From the NCBI RefSeq assembly GCF_011758645.1, contig NZ_JAAMOZ010000001.1:248001-312000 (forward strand): 64,000 bases of DNA, given 5' to 3'. Position 1 is the first letter of the stretch, and each line of letters opens with the position of its first letter. Positions 47,236-57,404 of this stretch are shown one piece after another. Source of the DNA: Brooklawnia cerclae. Its GTDB lineage: Bacteria > Actinomycetota > Actinomycetes > Propionibacteriales > Propionibacteriaceae. Made by a program: the position numbers and the translations under genes. The notes under the pieces were generated by a model. The model saw only the letters and a list, made by a program, of their open reading frames with translations, searched no databases and was not told the DNA's origin.

Positions 47236-49140
47236 ATGGCTCCCGAATCTCCCGGCACCGACGAGCAGATCTGCCCGATCTGCCAGACACCCGCACCCCT
47301 GGACGCGTACTTCTGCGAGACCTGCGGCTACGACTTCCTGACGGGTTCGCGTCCCCGGTTGATCGACCCGGAGCCCGACGACGATCTCCAGGCCCTCCCC
47401 GACGAGCCCACAGGTCCCGGGCCTGTGATCCCTGACCTCGTCGCGATGGGCTCAGCCGATTCCGTTCCCATGGAGCCGGTTCCGGCCGAGTCCGTCGCCG
47501 CCGAACCCCTTCCAGCCGAATCTGTTCCGGCAGAGCCTGTCCCTGCCGAACCTGTTTCCGCAAAGACCGCGGCCGGCGGGCCGGCGCCGCAGCCGACGGC
47601 GACTCCCGAGCCCACAATTCCTCCGCCTGCGGCTCCTGAGCCCACGGGTCTCCCATCCACGCAAACCCCCCAGCCGGAGCCCATCTGGTCGCCTCCCGCC
47701 GCGGAACGCGTGCCTCCCGAGCCCTACGTGGCCGACGAGCCGCCCGCCGCATCGGCGGTCGTGCCTCCTGAGCCGACCCAGCCGTCGTTCCGGCCGGCTC
47801 AGGTGCCGGTGCCGCCGCCGGCCCAGACACGCGAGCCCGAGCCTCTGCCGCAGTCACCCCTGCCGGAGCCGGAACCGCAGGCTCCCGCCTCCGATGAGCC
47901 GGAACCCCCGCGCCCGGTGCCCGCCCCACCCGTGGCTCCGCCCGTGACCACGCTGATCGTGGACGACGTCCCCACGCACGCGCCACGGAAGAACCCGCTG
48001 GTGGCCGAGTACTCACCAGCGCCCTTCACCCCGCCGTCCGAAGCAGCCGCGAAGGCAGCCGAGGCGCTCTCGCTCGGTGATGCGGGACGAGACGTCCCGG
48101 ACCCCGACTCGCTCCGCGACATCTCGGTCCCCCGGTTGCAGCAGCCGCGTCTCCAACAGCCTGCGTCGCAGTGGCGCCCTGCCCAACAGCCCGCTCTCCA
48201 ACAGCCCGCGCCTCAGCAACCCGCTCCCCAGCCGCCTGCGCCTCATCAGCAGCCTGCTCCTCAGCAGTCCACAGGCCCTTGGGGCTCCGCACAGCAGCCC
48301 TCGTTCCCGCGCCCGGTGACCGGGCAGGCATCCCCCCAGCAACCGATCTGGTCGGAAGCGCCGCAGGACGACCGGGGGAACCCGGGGGATCGTCCCCAGG
48401 ATCCGTTCGGTGCCGTGCCGCAGGAGGCGCCGCGTCCTCGCCCCCTTCCGCCGCAGCCCGCGGCCTCCCGGAGTGCGCACCCGGCAACCGGGCAGGGGAA
48501 CTCGCCCCAGGTGTACGGCGGCGCGTACCGGGCTCCCGGCCCGACACGCCCGGTCGCGGAGCCGTTCCCCGGTGCCTCGGCCCGGGAGACGGCGCCTGAA
48601 CAAGTTCCGGTCCAGCGCTTCACGTCTCCGTCGTCGCCGCAGACGCCGCCCCCGCCGCAGACCCCGCCTCCGGGGCAGATGCCACCCGTCCGGCAGCCCG
48701 CCGAGCCGGTGCGGCCTCGGCCCGCTCAACCGACGGCCGGCGCCGTCCGCTGGGTGGCGGAGATATGGATCGACCCGGAGTGGTATCGCGTCCAACAGGC
48801 GCCTGACCAGCTCCCGTCCCCTGGCCAGCCGGTCATCCGCGGGCTGCGGAGCGCCACCGTCGTGGTCGGGCGCAGTTCGGGCGGGCAGCATCCGGACATC
48901 GACTGCCTGACCGATTCCGGGGTCAGCCGTCGACAGGCCACACTCACCACCGACGGGAGCCGGTGGTTCCTGGAGGACATGGGCTCGGCCAACGGCACCT
49001 ATGTCGGCCAGGTCGACAAGCCCCTGCCGACCCAGCCGATCTCGGGACGCGTCGAGTTGCGTCCGCTCGACCGCATCTATGTCGGCTCGTGGACGCGGAT
49101 CGTCGTCCGCCCGGCCCTGGTGCAGGAGGCCGACCTGTAG
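47236..49140 (+). CDS. FHA-domain protein with N-terminal zinc ribbon
   Basis: 634 residues. A zinc ribbon CPICQTPAPLDAYFCETCG (about 13-31) is followed by a very long low-complexity stretch (about 45-500) with Pro-Val-Pro-Ala-Glu repeats and then Gln/Pro-rich repeats. The C-terminal FHA domain (about 535-630) shows the phosphothreonine-binding loop pattern VVGRSSG, SRRQATL and SANGTYVG. It is the likely reader of the PknG-type kinase's output. Start ATG 2 bases after the VWA stop. The linker and its expected variability make it a disordered scaffold. Confidence 0.85.
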   Translation: MAPESPGTDEQICPICQTPAPLDAYFCETCGYDFLTGSRPRLIDPEPDDDLQALPDEPTGPGPVIPDLVAMGSADSVPMEPVPAESVAAEPLPAESVPAEPVPAEPVSAKTAAGGPAPQPTATPEPTIPPPAAPEPTGLPSTQTPQPEPIWSPPAAERVPPEPYVADEPPAASAVVPPEPTQPSFRPAQVPVPPPAQTREPEPLPQSPLPEPEPQAPASDEPEPPRPVPAPPVAPPVTTLIVDDVPTHAPRKNPLVAEYSPAPFTPPSEAAAKAAEALSLGDAGRDVPDPDSLRDISVPRLQQPRLQQPASQWRPAQQPALQQPAPQQPAPQPPAPHQQPAPQQSTGPWGSAQQPSFPRPVTGQASPQQPIWSEAPQDDRGNPGDRPQDPFGAVPQEAPRPRPLPPQPAASRSAHPATGQGNSPQVYGGAYRAPGPTRPVAEPFPGASARETAPEQVPVQRFTSPSSPQTPPPPQTPPPGQMPPVRQPAEPVRPRPAQPTAGAVRWVAEIWIDPEWYRVQQAPDQLPSPGQPVIRGLRSATVVVGRSSGGQHPDIDCLTDSGVSRRQATLTTDGSRWFLEDMGSANGTYVGQVDKPLPTQPISGRVELRPLDRIYVGSWTRIVVRPALVQEADL

Positions 49141-49193
49141 CGCACGGCAGACACATGCCGTGGCCGGCCCGCCAGACCCTAGACTGACCAACC

Positions 49194-49880
49194 GTGACTG
49201 TTGACGAACAACCGCGTCATGCGAGCATCGGCTCCGGCAACTACGCACTCATGCTGTCCGCGATGGTGCTCGTCGTCGTCCTGTCGGGCATCGGCGGCTC
49301 CAAGGGGGTAGTGTTCGGGCCGGTCATCACCGACGCGGCGTTCTTCATGTTCCCGGTCGCCTACATCCTCGGCGACATGATCACCGAGATCTACGGGCCT
49401 CTCGCCGCCCGCCGGGCGATCGTCACCGGCTTCTGCGCCAACGGGCTCTCGGTGCTCGTGTATGCGCTGATCATCGTGCTGCCCGGCTTCACCGACGACT
49501 ACGGCGTCGCGAAGCAGGGGGCGCTCGAGGTCGCCCTCGGCCCGGTTTGGCTGGTCGTGCTCGCCAGCATGCTCGGGTACGCGACCGGGCAGAGTGTCAA
49601 CTCGCTGATCATGTGGACGGGCAAGCGCCGTCACCTCGAGTCGAGGCTCTACCGGCGGCTCTTCTCGTCCAGCGGGGTGGGAGAGGCCGTCGACACCGTC
49701 ATCTTCTGCACGGTCGCATCCCCGGCCCTCGGCATCGACGGGCTCGGGCAGTGGGCGAACTACACGTTCTTCGGCTTCGTCTGGAAGGTCCTCGTCCAGT
49801 ACGCGCTGATACCCGTGACCGGACGCGTGATCGGCTGGGTCAAGCGGCACGAACCCACGTACGGGTTGGCGGCCGACTGA
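49194..49880 (+). CDS. yhhQ: Queuosine precursor transporter (YhhQ/VUT family)
   Basis: 228 residues, GTG start. About six membrane helices. VFGPVITDAAFFMFPVAYILGDMITEIYG is reduced here to its key parts: FPVAYILGDMITEIYG is the family signature. It imports a queuine precursor. It follows the signalling island by 53 bases and is probably separate from it. Confidence 0.87.
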   Translation: MTVDEQPRHASIGSGNYALMLSAMVLVVVLSGIGGSKGVVFGPVITDAAFFMFPVAYILGDMITEIYGPLAARRAIVTGFCANGLSVLVYALIIVLPGFTDDYGVAKQGALEVALGPVWLVVLASMLGYATGQSVNSLIMWTGKRRHLESRLYRRLFSSSGVGEAVDTVIFCTVASPALGIDGLGQWANYTFFGFVWKVLVQYALIPVTGRVIGWVKRHEPTYGLAAD

Positions 49881-49895
49881 GTCGTCGCCCGGATA

Positions 49896-49979
49896 CTCGC
49901 CAAGCCTGCGGGGATGGTCGCCAAGCCTGCGGGGATGCTCGTTGAGCTTGCGGGGATGGTCGCCAAGCCTGCGGGGATG
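49896..49979. repeat. Four tandem 21-bp repeats
   Basis: Units at 49896-49916, 49917-49937, 49938-49958 and 49959-49979, each ending GCGGGGATG. Three begin with the text TCGCCAAGCCT; the third begins CTCGTTGAGCTT, like the REP-like repeat that follows. They lie just after the yhhQ stop. Confidence 0.88.
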
Positions 49980-49984
49980 ATCGT

Positions 49985-50016
49985 TGAGCTTGTCGAAACG
50001 CCCTTCGACAAGCTCA
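49985..50016. repeat. REP-like palindrome, site 3
   Basis: Perfect 13-bp arms TGAGCTTGTCGAA (49985-49997) and its complement (50004-50016) with a 6-base loop. It lies between the convergent yhhQ and FrnE-like genes and could serve as a shared terminator. The same core occurs at 22011 and in 38262-38384. Confidence 0.85.
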
Positions 50017-50039
50017 GGGATCGTCCGTTGGGTTCAGGC

Positions 50040-50765
50040 TCAGTGTGCCCCGCACCCGCAACTGCCACCGCCGCATCCGCAGCCGCCCCCGGCGTTGTCG
50101 AACTCGGCCCCCAGCGTGATGAAGCGGGGCTTGTGGGTCTCGCTCCACACCTGGTCGAGCGCCTGCCCCAGCATGTCCGCGGGCTGCGCGCCGGTGACGG
50201 CCCACTGACCGTCGAAGAGGAAGAAGGGGACGGCGGTGGCGCCGTACGCGGCAGCCTCCTGCTCGTCGGTGTGGACGTCCTCGGCGAACTCGATGCCGTC
50301 CAGCACCTGACGGACGCGGGCTTCGTCCAGACCGGCATCGGTCGCGATGCGGACGAGGACCTCGTGGTCGCTGACCAGCTCGCCCTCGGCGAAGTACGCC
50401 TTCATGAGGGCGTCGACAACCTCGGTGGACTTGTTTTCGGTCTCGGCGAGCTTGACGATCCGGTGGGCGTCGAAGGTGTTCGTCGGCTTCGAGGCCGCCC
50501 AGTCGAAGGCCAGGCCGACGCTCCCGGCGCGAGCCGCCACCTGGTCGTTGTTGGCCGCCACTTGTTCGCGGCTCATGCCGTACTTGTCGGCGAGCGAGGC
50601 GACCGGGTCCTGCCCGGTACGCGGGGCCTGGGGATCGAGTTCGAACGAGCGATAGACCACGTCGACCTCGTCGGCGTGAGCGAAGGTAGCCAGAGCCTTC
50701 GTGAGCTCGGCTTTGCCGATGTAGCAGAAGGGGCAGATGACGTCCGACCAGACCTCGATGCGCAT
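50040..50765 (-). CDS. FrnE-like DsbA-family oxidoreductase with Cys-rich tail
   Basis: 241 residues, no signal peptide, so cytoplasmic. The active-site pair is C11-P-F-C14 in DVICPFCYIGK, with the helical insertion and ATAVPFF cis-Pro loop of the DsbA/FrnE fold. The last ~16 residues form a Gly/Cys tail with five Cys and a final His (GGGCGCGGGSCGCGAH), probably a metal site. FrnE proteins act in disulfide and metal stress. Start at 50765 (ATG); longer frames pass through the repeat-rich upstream region. Confidence 0.87.
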   Translation of the reverse strand: MRIEVWSDVICPFCYIGKAELTKALATFAHADEVDVVYRSFELDPQAPRTGQDPVASLADKYGMSREQVAANNDQVAARAGSVGLAFDWAASKPTNTFDAHRIVKLAETENKSTEVVDALMKAYFAEGELVSDHEVLVRIATDAGLDEARVRQVLDGIEFAEDVHTDEQEAAAYGATAVPFFLFDGQWAVTGAQPADMLGQALDQVWSETHKPRFITLGAEFDNAGGGCGCGGGSCGCGAH

Positions 50766-52475
<1,710 letters not shown>

Positions 52476-52529
52476 GGCCGCTCGTCGTCATCGGCGGGTG
52501 CCCGCGCCCTCGGGGCCTACGATGATCTC

Positions 52530-52856
52530 ATGATCACGGTCGCCGAGCAGTTGGACGCGCTGGACGGATCGGCCGCGTCCGGAGCCCTTGCGCGCCTGTG
52601 CCGCCGCCATCGCGTGGATGTGCTCGTGCTCTTCGGCAGCGCCGTCGACTCACAGACCCCGGGTGACATCGATCTCGCGGTGGCATTCGAGCACGGGGCG
52701 GTGTCCGATCTGCTCGGTTTTGTGGACGCGCTGGCGACCCTCGTCCCGGGAAACCACGTGGACGTGATGGACCTCGATCGTGCCGGGCCGGTGGCCCAGC
52801 ATCGTGCCCTCACGCGCTGCCGCGTGCTGTACATGAGAACCCCCGCGGCGTTCTAG
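52530..52856 (+). CDS. MntA-like nucleotidyltransferase antitoxin, cut short by an in-frame TAG
   Basis: 108 residues to the TAG at 52854-52856. LFGSAVDSQTPGDIDLAV holds the GS and D-x-D (Asp46, Asp48) of minimal nucleotidyltransferases, which adenylylate the partner HepT to silence it. After the TAG the same frame continues for 26 codons (ERQIFAINHYIETRPL and on) to a TGA at 52935-52937 that overlaps the HepT start as ATGA. The continued text reads like the family's normal C terminus, so the stop is probably a nonsense mutation or sequencing error. The catalytic part is intact. Confidence 0.75.
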   Translation: MITVAEQLDALDGSAASGALARLCRRHRVDVLVLFGSAVDSQTPGDIDLAVAFEHGAVSDLLGFVDALATLVPGNHVDVMDLDRAGPVAQHRALTRCRVLYMRTPAAF

Positions 52857-52933
52857 GAGCGGCAGATCTTCGCCATCAACCACTACATCGAGACCCGGCC
52901 GTTGAGGGACGCCCTGCTGAGGAGCCTGGCCTC

Positions 52934-53362
52934 ATGAGCATCGACCCGGACGTCGTTGCGCGTCGCCTCGCTGTGATGCGGCGGCTGTTGGCGCATCTCG
53001 AAGGCCTGCGCGTCTCGTCGGCTGCGGAACTTGCCGATCTGGGCGTCCGGTTGCAGGTGGAGCGTGTCCTCACCCAGCTCGTCAACCTGGCTGCCGAGAT
53101 CAACGCCCATGTCGCCGCGGCGACCGGGCTGCCTCCCGAGGACTATCGGCAGGGCTTCGATCGGATGGCAGAGGAGGGATTCCTGACCGAGGAACTGGCC
53201 GACCGGCTGAAACCGTCGGTTGGGCTCCGCGACGTATTGACCCACGAGTACGTCGAGATTGATCTCACCAGGCTGGCTTCATCCATCCCGATGGCGCTAG
53301 AGGGGTACGACCAGTACGTCCGGCAGGTCGCCGGAGCGCTGCTGAGAGGCGGGACCGACTAG
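52934..53362 (+). CDS. HepT-like toxin (HEPN RNase)
   Basis: 142 residues, helical. The HEPN catalytic motif R-x4-H-x-Y is present as RDVLTHEY (Arg99, His104, Tyr106). HepT proteins are RNases held in check by MntA-type nucleotidyltransferases, which modify the Tyr. The gene starts inside the former stop of the MntA frame. The pair sits between purA and purD, a common place for small accessory insertions. Confidence 0.82.
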   Translation: MSIDPDVVARRLAVMRRLLAHLEGLRVSSAAELADLGVRLQVERVLTQLVNLAAEINAHVAAATGLPPEDYRQGFDRMAEEGFLTEELADRLKPSVGLRDVLTHEYVEIDLTRLASSIPMALEGYDQYVRQVAGALLRGGTD

Positions 53363-53372
53363 ACTGTCGCCG

Positions 53373-54629
53373 GTGAGCGCTGCGAATGTCGGACAATCAT
53401 CGTTGACGGTGCTCGTGGTCGGCGGTGGTGGACGGGAGCACGCGCTGGCACTGGCGATCAGCCGTGACCCCGGGACCGTCGTCCACGTGGCTCCCGGCAA
53501 CCCGGGCACCGCACGGTTCGCGCAGAACCATCCCGTCGACATTCTGGACGGTGCCGCCGTGGCCGCGCTGGCTCGCGAGATCGGCGCCGACCTGGTCGTC
53601 ATCGGCCCAGAGGCGCCCCTGGTCGCTGGTGTCGCCGATGCGGTGCGGGCCGTGGGCATCGCCTGCTTCGGCCCGAGTGCGGCGGCCGCCCAACTGGAGG
53701 GCTCGAAGTCGTTCGCCAAGAAGGTCATGCACGACGCGGGAGTTCCCACCGCGGCTTCGCGCACGTGTACCACTCCGGCCGAGATCGCCGAGGCCCTGGA
53801 CGAGTTCGGTGCCCCCTACGTGGTCAAGCACGACGGGCTCGCCGCGGGCAAGGGCGTCCTGGTCACCACCGATCGTCAGGCCGCGCTCGATCACGGGGTG
53901 CTGGCCGAGCAGGTGGTCGTGGAGGAGTATCTCGACGGGCCCGAACTCAGTCTTTTCGTCATCACCGACGGGACGCACGCCGTGGCGCTGCAGCCCGCCC
54001 AGGACTTCAAGCGGGTCGGGGACGCCGACACCGGCCCGAACACCGGCGGCATGGGCGCCTACAGCCCGCTGCCGTGGCTGCCGGAGGGCACCGTCGAGGC
54101 GGTCATGGACCGCGTGGTCGACCCGACGCTGGCCCACATGCGCGAGATCGGCATGCCCTTCCAGGGGCTGCTGTACGTGGGGCTCGCCCTCACCACGAAG
54201 GGGCCGCGCGTCGTCGAGTTCAACGCGCGCTTCGGTGACCCGGAGACCGAGGTCGTGCTGCCGCTGCTGGACGAGCCGCTCACACCGGTGCTCCTGGCGG
54301 CCGCCACGGGTACGCTCGGCGATCGCGAACCACTGGGCTTCGGGAACCGGGCGGCCGTGTGCGTCGTCCTGGCCTCGAAAGGCTACCCAGTCGCGCCCCG
54401 CAAGGGAGGACGCATCACACTTCCCGCCGATACCGCGGTGGTGCACACGATCCACGCGGGCACCGCGCTCGGCCCCGACGGGGGTTTGACGGCCGGCGGG
54501 GGACGCGTACTGGTCGTCGTCGCTCAGGGTGTCGACGTGCCGTCGGCACGTCGGCTGGCCTATGAACATGTCGCGGCCGTCGACTTCCCGGACGGGTTCT
54601 TCCGCACCGACATCGCCGCCCGCATCTGA
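53373..54629 (+). CDS. purD: Phosphoribosylamine-glycine ligase
   Basis: 418 residues, GTG start at 53373; a TTG at 53400 nearer the first motif is an alternative. GGGGREHALA at the N terminus, KHDGLAAGKGV in the ATP-grasp domain and FNARFGDPET mark PurD (GAR synthetase), second step of purine synthesis. 11 bp separate it from purB, so the two form an operon. Confidence 0.96.
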   Translation: MSAANVGQSSLTVLVVGGGGREHALALAISRDPGTVVHVAPGNPGTARFAQNHPVDILDGAAVAALAREIGADLVVIGPEAPLVAGVADAVRAVGIACFGPSAAAAQLEGSKSFAKKVMHDAGVPTAASRTCTTPAEIAEALDEFGAPYVVKHDGLAAGKGVLVTTDRQAALDHGVLAEQVVVEEYLDGPELSLFVITDGTHAVALQPAQDFKRVGDADTGPNTGGMGAYSPLPWLPEGTVEAVMDRVVDPTLAHMREIGMPFQGLLYVGLALTTKGPRVVEFNARFGDPETEVVLPLLDEPLTPVLLAAATGTLGDREPLGFGNRAAVCVVLASKGYPVAPRKGGRITLPADTAVVHTIHAGTALGPDGGLTAGGGRVLVVVAQGVDVPSARRLAYEHVAAVDFPDGFFRTDIAARI

Positions 54630-54640
54630 AGGAGTCACGT

Positions 54641-56074
54641 ATGAGCGTTCCGAACGTCCTTGCCACGCGCTACGCGTCCGAGCAGATGCGCGCCATCTGG
54701 AGCCCCGAGAACAAGATCCGCGCCGAGCGGCGGCTGTGGATCGCGGTGCTGGAGGCCCAGCGCGACCTCGGCGTCGAGTTCGGTGGGGACGACCCCGACG
54801 CCGTCATCGCTGCTTATCGCGGGGTGCTCGACCGGATCGACCTCGATTCCATCGCCGCCCGTGAGCGGGTCACCCGGCACGACGTGAAGGCGCGCATCGA
54901 GGAGTTCAACGCGCTGGCCGGCTACGAGCACGTGCACAAGGGCATGACCAGCCGTGACCTCACCGAGAACGTCGAGCAGCTGCAGGTGCTGGACTCGCTG
55001 CGGCTCGTCCGCTCACGGGTGGTCACGACGCTGGCCCGTCTGGCCGAACTCGCCGTCCGCTATGCCGACCAGCCGATCGTCGGACGCAGCCACAACGTCG
55101 CTGCTCAGGTCACCACGCTCGGGAAGCGGTTCGCCACGGTGGCCGACGAGCTGCTGGTCGCCCACGCCCGGCTCGACGACCTGATCGGGCGGTACCCCGC
55201 CCGCGGCATCAAGGGGCCGATGGGAACCAGCCAGGACATGCTCGACCTGCTCGGCGGCGACCTCGCGAAGCTCGACGAACTCGAGCGCCGCATCGCGTCC
55301 GGCCTGGGCTTCGAGCACGTGCTCGACTCGACGGGTCAGGTATACCCGCGCTCCCTCGACTTCGACGTGGTCACGGCGTTCGCCCAGACCGCGGCGGCGC
55401 CGTCCAACCTGGCGACGAGCATCCGGCTCATGGCCGGCAACGAACTGGTGACCGAGGGGTTCAAACCCGGTCAGGTGGGCAGCTCGGCGATGCCGCACAA
55501 GATGAACACCCGTAGCTGTGAGCGCGTCAACGGGCTGTCGGTGGTGCTGCGCGGCTACGTGTCGATGGTCGGCGAACTCGCGGGCGACCAGTGGAACGAG
55601 GGGGACGTCAGCTGCTCGGTCGTCCGCCGGGTGGCCCTGCCGGACGCCGCGTTCGCCCTCGACGGGCTGTTCGAGACCTTCCTCACCGTCCTGGCCGACT
55701 TCGGGGCGTTCCCGGCCGTCATCGCCGCCGAACTCGACCGCTACCTGCCGTTCCTCACCACGACCAAGGTGCTGATGGCGGCCGTGCGCAGGGGTGTGGG
55801 CCGCGAGGACGCACACGAGGCGATCAAGCAGAACGCCGTGGCGGTGGCGCTCGGCATGCGCGAGAGCGGGGCTCGCGTCAACGACCTGTTCGATCGGCTG
55901 GCCGCGGACCCCAGGCTGGGGCTCGGCCGCGACGAACTGGACGCGCTGGCGTCCGCGCCCATCGAGCTCACGGGAGCCGCCGCGCGGCAGGTCGAGCGTG
56001 TGGTCGCTCGCGTCCAGCCGCTGGTGGACGCCGACCCTCAGGCAGCGGCCTATCGTCCGGGGCAGGTGCTGTAA
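54641..56074 (+). CDS. purB: Adenylosuccinate lyase
   Basis: 477 residues. It acts twice in purine synthesis, releasing fumarate from SAICAR and adenylosuccinate. The fumarase/aspartase signature SSAMPHKMNTRSCER is near residue 280, and TSRDLTENVEQ and GRSHNVAAQVTTLGKR carry the other active-site residues. Start ATG with AAGGAG upstream. It is convergent with the ArsR gene 13 bases further on. Confidence 0.96.
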   Translation: MSVPNVLATRYASEQMRAIWSPENKIRAERRLWIAVLEAQRDLGVEFGGDDPDAVIAAYRGVLDRIDLDSIAARERVTRHDVKARIEEFNALAGYEHVHKGMTSRDLTENVEQLQVLDSLRLVRSRVVTTLARLAELAVRYADQPIVGRSHNVAAQVTTLGKRFATVADELLVAHARLDDLIGRYPARGIKGPMGTSQDMLDLLGGDLAKLDELERRIASGLGFEHVLDSTGQVYPRSLDFDVVTAFAQTAAAPSNLATSIRLMAGNELVTEGFKPGQVGSSAMPHKMNTRSCERVNGLSVVLRGYVSMVGELAGDQWNEGDVSCSVVRRVALPDAAFALDGLFETFLTVLADFGAFPAVIAAELDRYLPFLTTTKVLMAAVRRGVGREDAHEAIKQNAVAVALGMRESGARVNDLFDRLAADPRLGLGRDELDALASAPIELTGAAARQVERVVARVQPLVDADPQAAAYRPGQVL

Positions 56075-56087
56075 GGGAGACGCACTG

Positions 56088-56534
56088 CTAGACGCAGGTC
56101 TCCTCGAAGGGGCAGGTGGAGCAGTCGAACGAGTTCACGCAGGGCGTGAGCGCGTGCGCGAATGCCAGGTCGAGCAGTCGGCGGTATTCGTCGACGGTGT
56201 CGAGGTTGAGCGTGTAATGCACTCGCGGGCCCACCTGCTCGCGATTCACCCAACCCGCGCGGTAGAGGATGCCCAGGTGCTTGGTGGTGGTCGGCTGGCT
56301 GATGCGCAGCGTCTGGGCGACCTCGGTCACCGACAGGGGGGCCTGCCCGTGGGAGCCCAGCACCTTGATCATCTTCATCCGGACCGGGTAGCCCAGCGCC
56401 GCCTGGAGCTCGCAGGCCCTGTCGACCAGGCCCCTCGCGCGAGTGGGTGTGCTCGTCGCGCGAGGGGCCATCGGTTTGCTCGTCCCCGCGCGAACCGGTA
56501 GTTGCCCTGCGGGTCTGAGGTCGGATGAGGTCAC
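56088..56534 (-). CDS. ArsR-family regulator with C-terminal Cys cluster
   Basis: 148 residues. The winged helix (about 48-120) reads SVTEVAQTLRISQPTTTKHLGIL for its recognition part. The C terminus has four Cys (C-x5-C-x2-C-x5-C: CVNSFDCSTCPFEETC), a possible metal or Fe-S site. It lies 62 bases beyond the SRPBCC gene in the same direction and may control the flavoprotein operon or the HypA cluster. The effector is unknown. Cys clusters of this kind differ from the ELCVC-type arsenic site. Confidence 0.8.
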   Translation of the reverse strand: MTSSDLRPAGQLPVRAGTSKPMAPRATSTPTRARGLVDRACELQAALGYPVRMKMIKVLGSHGQAPLSVTEVAQTLRISQPTTTKHLGILYRAGWVNREQVGPRVHYTLNLDTVDEYRRLLDLAFAHALTPCVNSFDCSTCPFEETCV

Positions 56535-56596
56535 GGGGCGACTCTATCCAGCCCCGGGCCGTGCGGCACCGGTCTGGTCACGCTCCGTTGGTGCCG

Positions 56597-57394
56597 TCAG
56601 GCATGCCGCGCGCCGAGCGGCCGCGGCCTCGCGTCGTCCGACCAGACCCCCATCCGGCGGACGACCGAGTCGACCAGCGACGCGGGCTGGCGTCCCTCGG
56701 CGAGCTGCTTGACCTTCTCCAGCATCTTGCGGACCATGAACACCGACGGGCTTCCGAGGATGATCACCACGAGTGCCTTGGGAATCAGCTTGTTGAAGGG
56801 CCGCATGGTGGTGTCGCAGCGGTTCACGAAGCGGGTTCGGCCGTTCGGCAGTTCCTGGAGGACGAAGTTCCACGTCCAGGCGAACTGCTTCAGGCCGAAC
56901 GGCGGTAGCAGCGCCATGCCGCCCTGGGCCGTGGGCGGCCGGCGGGTGTCGGACAACGACGTGAAGTACTCGCCCGGCTTGACGTCCATGATCTGGGAGC
57001 CGACACCGGCCTGGTGGTAGAAGAGGAAGTCGCCCACCTCCACGTCCTGCCAGTCCTCGACGTAGTCGAAGGTGTTGTAGATGTGGAAGGTGAACAGCCG
57101 CTCCAGCCAGGCCAACGCGTACCAGCCGCCCTTGCGGGTGCCGAGTTGCGACAGCACCTCCCAGACGACCTCTCGCGGCGCGTCGATCTCGATCTCCTCC
57201 TGAAGGCGCAGGAAGGGGTCGTCCTTGAACAACAGGTCGTCGCCCGGCAGGGGCTCGGTGAGCTTGTCCTTCGGGCTCCAGGCCTTGCGGCCGTGCACCC
57301 AGAAGTAGCTGAAGATCGCGGTCGGGACGCCCACCGCGCACAACGCGGCGAGCTTGGCCAGTTGGGCGGGGCGGGGTCTTGTCGGATGGAACAC
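56597..57394 (-). CDS. Membrane-anchored SRPBCC-family protein
   Basis: 265 residues, GTG start at 57394 with GGAGG upstream. One N-terminal membrane helix (about 11-30) precedes a SRPBCC/polyketide-cyclase-like barrel (IEIDAPREVVWEVLSQ opens it, ~residue 65 on). SRPBCC proteins bind hydrophobic ligands. A second hydrophobic helix (about 213-230) lies near the end. It is 10 bases after the flavoprotein gene, so the pair acts together, possibly handing a ligand to the flavoenzyme. Confidence 0.75.
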   Translation of the reverse strand: MFHPTRPRPAQLAKLAALCAVGVPTAIFSYFWVHGRKAWSPKDKLTEPLPGDDLLFKDDPFLRLQEEIEIDAPREVVWEVLSQLGTRKGGWYALAWLERLFTFHIYNTFDYVEDWQDVEVGDFLFYHQAGVGSQIMDVKPGEYFTSLSDTRRPPTAQGGMALLPPFGLKQFAWTWNFVLQELPNGRTRFVNRCDTTMRPFNKLIPKALVVIILGSPSVFMVRKMLEKVKQLAEGRQPASLVDSVVRRMGVWSDDARPRPLGARHA

Positions 57395-57404
57395 GGTCGG
57401 CCTC

